A program made the position numbers and the translations under genes. Below are positions 1-7,109 of a stretch of DNA of 7,109 bases, in pieces. The notes beneath the pieces are model-generated. The model worked only from the letters and a program-made list of their open reading frames with translations. It was not told where the DNA came from and ran no database searches. This DNA is from Rhodanobacter sp. (GTDB taxonomy: Bacteria; Pseudomonadota; Gammaproteobacteria; Xanthomonadales; Rhodanobacteraceae), in assembly GCA_026193555.1 (NCBI GenBank), contig JAPHUU010000041.1:1-7109 (forward strand). Reading direction: 5' to 3'. The first letter of the stretch is position 1; the number at the start of each line of letters is the position of its first letter.

Positions 1-149
1 CCGTTGCCACGGATTCGTCCGGAACGAATCCGGACGCCGCAGGCGGCCCCGCGCATTGCGCGGGGTGAGGCCCATGGATGGGCCGAGCCAACATCGCGCC
101 GCCATCCAGTCGCTGCGAGTTGCCCAGGATCGAGATCAGCTCCATGGCG
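1..149. other. Non-coding segment downstream of ggt
   Basis: No convincing gene is seen here. The segment begins at the window edge and ends at the ggt stop codon, and it holds a run of short perfect inverted repeats between 10 and 84 (described separately). The plus-strand reading frames crossing it run into ggt antisense and have no family features. Between 85 and 149 I see nothing beyond a CCATCC (102-107) that could pair with GGATGG (76-81) as an alternative fold. It is probably the 3' untranslated or intergenic region of the ggt transcript. Confidence 0.6.
10..84. repeat. Cluster of four adjacent hairpins
   Basis: Four inverted repeats lie end to end. The first is 10-32, with a 9-bp stem (core GGATTCGT / ACGAATCC) and a 5-nt loop. 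The second is 36-47, with GCCGC / GCGGC arms. The third is 47-65, with CCCCGCGC / GCGCGGGG around an ATT loop. The fourth is 69-84, with GGCCCAT / ATGGGCC around GG. All arms are perfect complements. None is followed by a T-run on either strand, so a classical intrinsic terminator is not obvious. Possible roles are 3'-end stabilisation or transcript processing, a factor-assisted terminator for ggt, or a REP-like dispersed element. The pairing is seen directly; the role is inference. Confidence 0.5.
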
Positions 150-2198
<2,049 letters not shown>

Positions 2199-2254
2199 AT
2201 CCAGTGGTCAGCCCTGCGAGCGTCATTCCGTGCCGTGACAGAAGATGACCGCAG

Positions 2255-2285
2255 ACGGCCGCGTCGACATCGCCGACGCGGCCGT
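2255..2285 (-). terminator. Candidate terminator hairpin after the lipoprotein gene
   Basis: ACGGCCGCGTCG (2255-2266) and CGACGCGGCCGT (2274-2285) are perfect 12-nt complements with a 7-nt loop. The hairpin begins 5 nt beyond the minus-strand stop codon at 2291, where an intrinsic terminator would be expected for rsmD-coaD-lipoprotein. The minus-strand sequence after the stem is only moderately T-rich (CTGCGGTCATCTTCTG), not a clean T-run, so termination may be partial and allow read-through into ferredoxin-ggt. Confidence 0.55.
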
Positions 2286-2290
2286 TCCGC

Positions 2291-3396
<1,106 letters not shown>

Positions 3397-3987
3397 TCAC
3401 TGTCCGGGCTGACGCTGATAAAGGGCGAAGCGCACCTCCCCGGCGAGCCCCTCGCGATGCAGCCGCCAGCTGGAAGGCAGCGCCGGAATCGCTCCGCGCG
3501 GCGATTCCACATAGATCCATGCCTGCGCAGCCAGCCAGCCCGCCTGCTCCAGCTGCCGTGCCAGGGCGGTCCACAGCTCCAGCGCAAACGGCGGATCGAG
3601 AAACACCAGATCATGTGCTTGCGGCGCACCCTGCAGAAATTGTCCCGCTTCCACCGCGGCGACCTGGCCGGCAACCACCTTGAGCCGTTCCAGATTGCGC
3701 CGCAGCGCCTGCGCCGCCCGCGCGTCACGCTCGACAAACTGCACACTGGCGGCCCCGCGCGACAACGCCTCGATGCCCAGCGCTCCGGTGCCTGCGCACA
3801 GATCGAGGCAACGGGCACCGACAATCATCGGCGCCAGCCAGTTGAACAGGGTCTCGCGCACCCGTTCGGCGGTCGGCCGCAGGCCCGGAAGATCGGGCAC
3901 TTCGAGCCGCGAGTTGCGCAGAGTGCCGCCGATGATGCGGATGCGCCCGGCAGCGGTGGCGCGCCCGGCGCTCACCCTCATCGCCAC
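3397..3987 (-). CDS. rsmD: 16S rRNA (guanine966-N2)-methyltransferase
   Basis: This enzyme transfers a methyl group from S-adenosylmethionine to N2 of G966 (E. coli numbering) of 16S rRNA during small-subunit assembly. The family signatures appear in order. RIIGG is at 17-21, followed by RPTAERVRETLFNWL at 37-51. The SAM-binding motif LDLCAGTGALGIEAL is at 61-75, with the acidic loop VERD at 85-88. The catalytic DPPF is at 131-134. At 196 residues the length is typical. The start is taken as GTG at 3987 because an AGGA lies 9 nt upstream; an ATG two codons later (3981) is possible but sits 15 nt from that site. It is divergent from ftsY, an association also seen in E. coli, and heads the leftward gene block ahead of coaD. 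Confidence 0.96.
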   Translation of the reverse strand: MAMRVSAGRATAAGRIRIIGGTLRNSRLEVPDLPGLRPTAERVRETLFNWLAPMIVGARCLDLCAGTGALGIEALSRGAASVQFVERDARAAQALRRNLERLKVVAGQVAAVEAGQFLQGAPQAHDLVFLDPPFALELWTALARQLEQAGWLAAQAWIYVESPRGAIPALPSSWRLHREGLAGEVRFALYQRQPGQ

Positions 3988-3996
3988 GGCGACCCG

Positions 3997-4000
3997 TCCT
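3997..4000 (-). promoter_or_regulatory. Ribosome binding site of rsmD
   Basis: AGGA on the minus strand lies 9 nt before the GTG at 3987 and 15 nt before the ATG at 3981. The spacing favours the GTG start. Confidence 0.5.
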
Positions 4001-4022
4001 CAGCGAGCGGTACAGGTTGGAG

Positions 4023-4031
4023 TGTTAGCAT
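4023..4031 (+). promoter_or_regulatory. Candidate extended -10 element of ftsY
   Basis: TGtTAGCAT fits the TGnTAnnAT pattern of an extended -10 box (4 of 6 matches to TATAAT plus the TG). No good -35 is found 16-18 nt upstream, which extended -10 promoters can tolerate. It would put the transcription start near 4038 and give a leader of about 24 nt before the ftsY ATG. Confidence 0.3.
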
Positions 4032-4061
4032 GCCGCCCATTGTCTTTGAATCACGGCCACA

Positions 4062-5165
4062 ATGCGCAAGTTCTGGAAGAAAAGGCCGGCCGAAGCGACC
4101 CCGCCAACGGAAGGCGAGGAGACATCGGCTGCCGCGACGATGCCGATCAGCGACGGTCCGGCATTGAACGAGTTGATCGAAACCGCGCCAGCCACCGAGC
4201 CGGCGAGCGAGGAATCCCTGGCGACACCGGCCAAACGCGGCTGGCGCGAGCGGCTCTCCGGCAATCCGTTCGCGCGCGGCCTCAGTTCCCTGTTCATGCG
4301 CAACCCCAGGCTCGACGACGACCTGCTCGACGAGCTGGAAACCACCCTGATCACCGCCGACGTCGGCGTCGCGGCCAGCAGCGAGCTGGTCGAAGACCTG
4401 CGCATGCGCATGCACAAGCGCGAATTTCCGGATGCCCCGGCCCTGCTGGCGGCCCTGCGCCAGGCGCTTGTCGCGCTGCTGAAGCCGGTGGAGCAGCCAC
4501 TGGACGTGAGCGGACATCACCCGTTCGTGGTGCTCACCGTCGGCATCAACGGCGCCGGCAAGACCACCACCATCGGCAAGCTGGCGCGCCGCTGGCGCGA
4601 CGAGCGGCGCACGGTGATGCTGGCTGCCGGCGACACCTTCCGCGCTGCCGCGGTGGAACAGCTGAAGACATGGGGCGAGCGCAACCAGGTACCGGTGATC
4701 TCGCAGGGGCAGGATGCCGACTCTGCCAGCGTGATCTTCGACGCGCTGCAGGCGGCACGATCGCGCGGCATCGACGTGCTGGTAGCCGACACCGCCGGCC
4801 GCCTGCATACCCAGGGCGGCTTGATGGACGAGCTGGGCAAAATCGCCCGGGTGCTGAAGAAGCTCGATGCCGAGGCGCCACACGAGGTGCTGATGGTGAT
4901 CGACGGCACCACCGGCCAGAACGCGGTCAACCAGGTGCGCCAGTTCCGTCAGAGCGTGGGCGTCACCGGCCTGGTGGTGACCAAGCTCGACGGCACCGCC
5001 AAGGGCGGCGTGGTGTTCGCGCTGGCTCGCGAGTTCGGCCTGCCGATCCGCTATGTGGGCCTGGGCGAAACAGCGACCGACCTTCGCGTATTCGACGCGG
5101 AGGCGTTTGTCGACGGCCTGCTGCCGGGCGACCTCGGGCCTGGCGTTCACGCCGGCGATGACTGA
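4062..5165 (+). CDS. ftsY: Signal recognition particle receptor FtsY
   Basis: This SRP-family GTPase pairs with Ffh at the inner membrane to deliver ribosomes making membrane proteins to the translocon. A short acidic, Ala/Pro/Glu-rich A region (about 8-58) with a basic N-terminus (MRKFWKKR) is followed by the helical N domain (about 60-140). The GTPase G domain carries GINGAGKT at 161-168 (P-loop), DTFRAAA at 191-197, DTAGRL at 243-248, TKLDG at 307-311 and GLGE at 333-336. It ends in the family's DLRVFD...F segment and a tail of about 15 residues. At 367 residues it is shorter than E. coli FtsY (about 497) because the A region is reduced, which is common outside the enterics. No strong Shine-Dalgarno precedes the ATG at 4062, but the basic N-terminus supports it. 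It is the first gene of the rightward block. Confidence 0.97.
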   Translation: MRKFWKKRPAEATPPTEGEETSAAATMPISDGPALNELIETAPATEPASEESLATPAKRGWRERLSGNPFARGLSSLFMRNPRLDDDLLDELETTLITADVGVAASSELVEDLRMRMHKREFPDAPALLAALRQALVALLKPVEQPLDVSGHHPFVVLTVGINGAGKTTTIGKLARRWRDERRTVMLAAGDTFRAAAVEQLKTWGERNQVPVISQGQDADSASVIFDALQAARSRGIDVLVADTAGRLHTQGGLMDELGKIARVLKKLDAEAPHEVLMVIDGTTGQNAVNQVRQFRQSVGVTGLVVTKLDGTAKGGVVFALAREFGLPIRYVGLGETATDLRVFDAEAFVDGLLPGDLGPGVHAGDD

Positions 5166-5176
5166 CCCCCAACCCC

Positions 5177-5180
5177 GAGG
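5177..5180 (+). promoter_or_regulatory. Ribosome binding site of the AsmA-like gene
   Basis: GAGG lies 7 nt before the ATG at 5188, which favours this start over the second in-frame ATG at 5194. Confidence 0.55.
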
Positions 5181-5187
5181 CTGAACG

Positions 5188-6258
5188 ATGGCGATGTCGC
5201 GACGGCTCCGCTTGATCCTGCTGGTGGCCGGTGCGCTCGCGCTGACCGCCACCCTTGTCGTGGTGGTGGCGGTCTACCTGCTGCTGCAACCGGACCGATT
5301 CACCGCCATGCTGCAATCCCAGGCACGCGATACGGGACTGGAGCTGACGCTGGCCAGCCCGGCCAGCCCGACCCTGTTCCCCCGCCCCGCGCTGGATTTG
5401 CACGGAATCACGCTGAATGCGCGGGGTGCCAATGCACCAATCCTGCTCGCAGCACGAGGCCGACTGGCGCTGCCATGGCGCACGCTGTTTGGCGGCCCAA
5501 CCGTGATCACGCAGTTGCAGATCGACGCCCCCCGGGTCGATCTGGATGCGCTGCAAGCCTGGCTCAACGGACTGCCTGTCGTACCGCCCGGCACTCCGCC
5601 AAACATTCCCCGCATCAAGACGGGTATTCGCATCAGCAATGGCAGCATGGTCCGCGGCAATCAATTGCTGCTCGGCAACGTGGCACTGGAAGCCGGCAGC
5701 CTGATCTCGGGCCAGCCGACTTTCCTGCGACTATCGGCCATCACCTCAAGCGGCACGCCGCTGCAGATGCGTCTGTCCGCCACACCGAGCCTGCAGGGCA
5801 ACACGCTGCGACTGGATGACGTCGTCTTGCACCTGTCGCAAGGCGACAGCGCGGTGCTCGATCTGCGCGGAACCGCCCGCTGGCACGGCGAGGCCGATGC
5901 AATGGCGACGCTCGCCGGCACCCTCGATCATGCGCATGCCGGGCAGTACACGGTCTCGCTGGCACTGACACCCGCCGATCAGGTCAACCCGCTGCTGCTC
6001 GCGCTGAAACTGGATGGGCCGGACAACCATGCCGACCTGCGCCTGCCGCCGCTGATGCTGGCGCGCTGGTGGAACCAGCTCGGCAACGCGCAAGGGCCAC
6101 AATTGAACATGCCGCCAGGCAGCGGCCATGCTGAATTCTCGAAGATCGAGATGGGCAGCGTCAGTATCGAGGGGTTGACGCTGCAGGCCGGAGACGACGT
6201 ACCGGCCGCTGCCGGCACCAGTGCTCCAGCCAAGCCGGCCGCCGCCGGCAAACCATGA
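5188..6258 (+). CDS. Short AsmA-like inner-membrane-anchored protein
   Basis: This 356-residue protein starts with a basic stretch and one long hydrophobic segment (about 8-33), followed by PDRFTAMLQSQARDTGLELTL (34-54). That layout (membrane anchor, then a helix ending in a G-x-E/L-L strand, then a LFPRPALDLHGITL-like segment at 63-76) matches the N-terminal domain of AsmA family proteins. The rest is rich in alternating hydrophobic strands, as in the periplasmic beta-rich repeats of AsmA, TamB and relatives that are linked to lipid transport and outer-membrane assembly. It is much shorter than E. coli AsmA (about 617). The last 20 or so residues are Ala/Pro/Lys-rich and probably disordered. 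The gene starts 22 nt after ftsY, and its TGA overlaps the mutY ATG by 4 nt, so all three are likely co-transcribed. Family assignment is by pattern only; its own role is unknown. Confidence 0.8.
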   Translation: MAMSRRLRLILLVAGALALTATLVVVVAVYLLLQPDRFTAMLQSQARDTGLELTLASPASPTLFPRPALDLHGITLNARGANAPILLAARGRLALPWRTLFGGPTVITQLQIDAPRVDLDALQAWLNGLPVVPPGTPPNIPRIKTGIRISNGSMVRGNQLLLGNVALEAGSLISGQPTFLRLSAITSSGTPLQMRLSATPSLQGNTLRLDDVVLHLSQGDSAVLDLRGTARWHGEADAMATLAGTLDHAHAGQYTVSLALTPADQVNPLLLALKLDGPDNHADLRLPPLMLARWWNQLGNAQGPQLNMPPGSGHAEFSKIEMGSVSIEGLTLQAGDDVPAAAGTSAPAKPAAAGKP

Positions 6259-7109
6259 CCGCGAGCCTGGCCAGCCGCCTGCTGCGATGGTTCGATCAGC
6301 ACGGCCGCAGGGATCTGCCGTGGCAACAGGGCACGGAACACGGTGGCCGCGACGCCTATCGGGTGTGGCTGTCCGAGGTGATGCTGCAACAGACCCAGGT
6401 CGCCACCGTGGTGGCTTACTTCGAGCGCTTCGTCGGCGCCCTGCCCACCCTGCGCGACCTCGCCGCCGCCGATGAGGACACCGTGCTGGCGCTGTGGTCG
6501 GGGCTCGGCTACTACCGACGCGCACGCTTTCTGCATCACGCCGCGCAACTCTGCGTCGAGCGGCACGGCGGCGAACTGCCACGCGAGTTCGCCGCGCTCT
6601 GCGCCCTGCCCGGCATCGGCCGCTCCACGGCGGGGGCTATCCTGGCGCAGGCACACGGCCTGCGCTTCCCGATCCTCGACGGCAACGTGAAGCGGGTGCT
6701 CACCCGCCATCACGGCATCCATGGCCACCCCGGGAAGGGCGCGGTGGAGAAGCAGCTGTGGCAGCACGCCGAGGCGCATACGCCGCATGCCCGCCTCGCC
6801 GACTACACCCAGGCAATCATGGATCTGGGAGCCACCGTGTGCGCGCGTTCGCGCCCGCGCTGCGAGGCCTGCCCGCTGGCCGCCGACTGCGTCGCCCGGC
6901 GCGACGATCTCACCGCGCAACTGCCCGGGCGCAAGGCGACGAAGAAAGTACCCACCCGCGCCACCGTGATGCTGGTGCTGCGCGACAGCCACGGCCGCGT
7001 GCTGCTGGAACGGCGCGGCCCGCAAGGCGTCTGGTCCGGGCTGTGGAGCCTGCCCGAAGCGGCCGATCCCGACGGTGCCTGGCGCCTCGCCCAGCAACAT
7101 GCGCGGATC
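6255..7109 (+). CDS. mutY: Adenine DNA glycosylase MutY (3' end outside window)
   Basis: The frame is open for 285 codons and is cut by the window end; family members have about 350 residues. MutY removes adenine mispaired with 8-oxoguanine or guanine and so prevents G:C to T:A changes. Visible features are the catalytic Glu41 in WLSEVMLQQTQV (38-49), the helix-hairpin-helix LPGIGRSTAGAIL (118-130) and the catalytic Asp142 in LDGNVKR. The [4Fe-4S] cluster loop follows as C196-x6-C203-x2-C206-x5-C212. From about 231 begins the NUDIX-like domain that reads 8-oxoG, including GVWSGLWSLPE (258-268). All key residues in the visible part are intact. The start ATG overlaps the stop of the AsmA-like gene (ATGA) and lacks its own clear Shine-Dalgarno, which implies translational coupling. 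Confidence 0.97.
   Translation, partial: MTASLASRLLRWFDQHGRRDLPWQQGTEHGGRDAYRVWLSEVMLQQTQVATVVAYFERFVGALPTLRDLAAADEDTVLALWSGLGYYRRARFLHHAAQLCVERHGGELPREFAALCALPGIGRSTAGAILAQAHGLRFPILDGNVKRVLTRHHGIHGHPGKGAVEKQLWQHAEAHTPHARLADYTQAIMDLGATVCARSRPRCEACPLAADCVARRDDLTAQLPGRKATKKVPTRATVMLVLRDSHGRVLLERRGPQGVWSGLWSLPEAADPDGAWRLAQQHARI

Larger units (their letters stand above)
3988..4061. promoter_or_regulatory. Divergent promoter region rsmD / ftsY
   Basis: This 74-nt non-coding region between the divergent starts must carry the promoters of both blocks unless transcription starts within coding sequence. On the plus strand an extended -10 candidate is visible at 4023-4031. For the minus strand I find no good -35/-10 pair. 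Confidence 0.55.

Noticed and set aside
3978..5252. A 424-codon open frame on the minus strand
   Set aside because: It is antisense to ftsY, which has all GTPase motifs. The His/Gln/Arg-rich product has no domain features.
5979..7100. A 373-codon open frame on the minus strand
   Set aside because: It is antisense to mutY and the AsmA-like gene. mutY motifs on the plus strand are intact, so this is a GC-driven shadow.

Overview
The window is GC-rich chromosomal core DNA. It most likely comes from a gammaproteobacterium, and my best guess is the order Lysobacterales (Xanthomonadales), perhaps a Rhodanobacter/Dyella-like member. This placement is inferred from the E. coli-like protein families (FtsY, RsmD, CoaD, MutY, GGT), the high GC content, and my recollection that rsmD-coaD-ferredoxin next to a divergent ftsY is a familiar arrangement in that group. 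No database search was possible.

There are two divergent gene blocks that meet at about 3988-4061. The leftward (minus strand) block reads rsmD (16S rRNA m2G966 methyltransferase), coaD (phosphopantetheine adenylyltransferase), a small unrecognised lipoprotein gene overlapping coaD by 8 nt, a 153-nt gap with two perfect inverted repeats, then a YfhL-type 2[4Fe-4S] ferredoxin gene joined by an ATGA overlap to ggt (periplasmic gamma-glutamyltranspeptidase). The rightward (plus strand) block reads ftsY (SRP receptor GTPase), a short AsmA-like membrane-anchored protein gene, and mutY (adenine DNA glycosylase). mutY overlaps the AsmA-like gene by ATGA and is cut by the window end after 285 codons.

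The blocks combine housekeeping functions: ribosome modification, coenzyme A synthesis, membrane-protein targeting, DNA repair of 8-oxoG:A mispairs, envelope maintenance and glutathione breakdown. The tight spacing suggests co-transcription more than a single shared pathway. The non-coding parts are the 149 nt beyond the end of ggt (a run of four short hairpins), the 153-nt gap upstream of the ferredoxin gene (a 12-bp and an 8-bp perfect inverted repeat), a 58-nt gap between rsmD and coaD, and the 74-nt divergent promoter region.

I see no mobile elements, CRISPR arrays, tRNAs, rRNAs, defence genes or broken genes, and no convincing sign of an undescribed multi-gene system. The least understood parts are the small lipoprotein, the short AsmA-like protein and the hairpin-rich non-coding segments.
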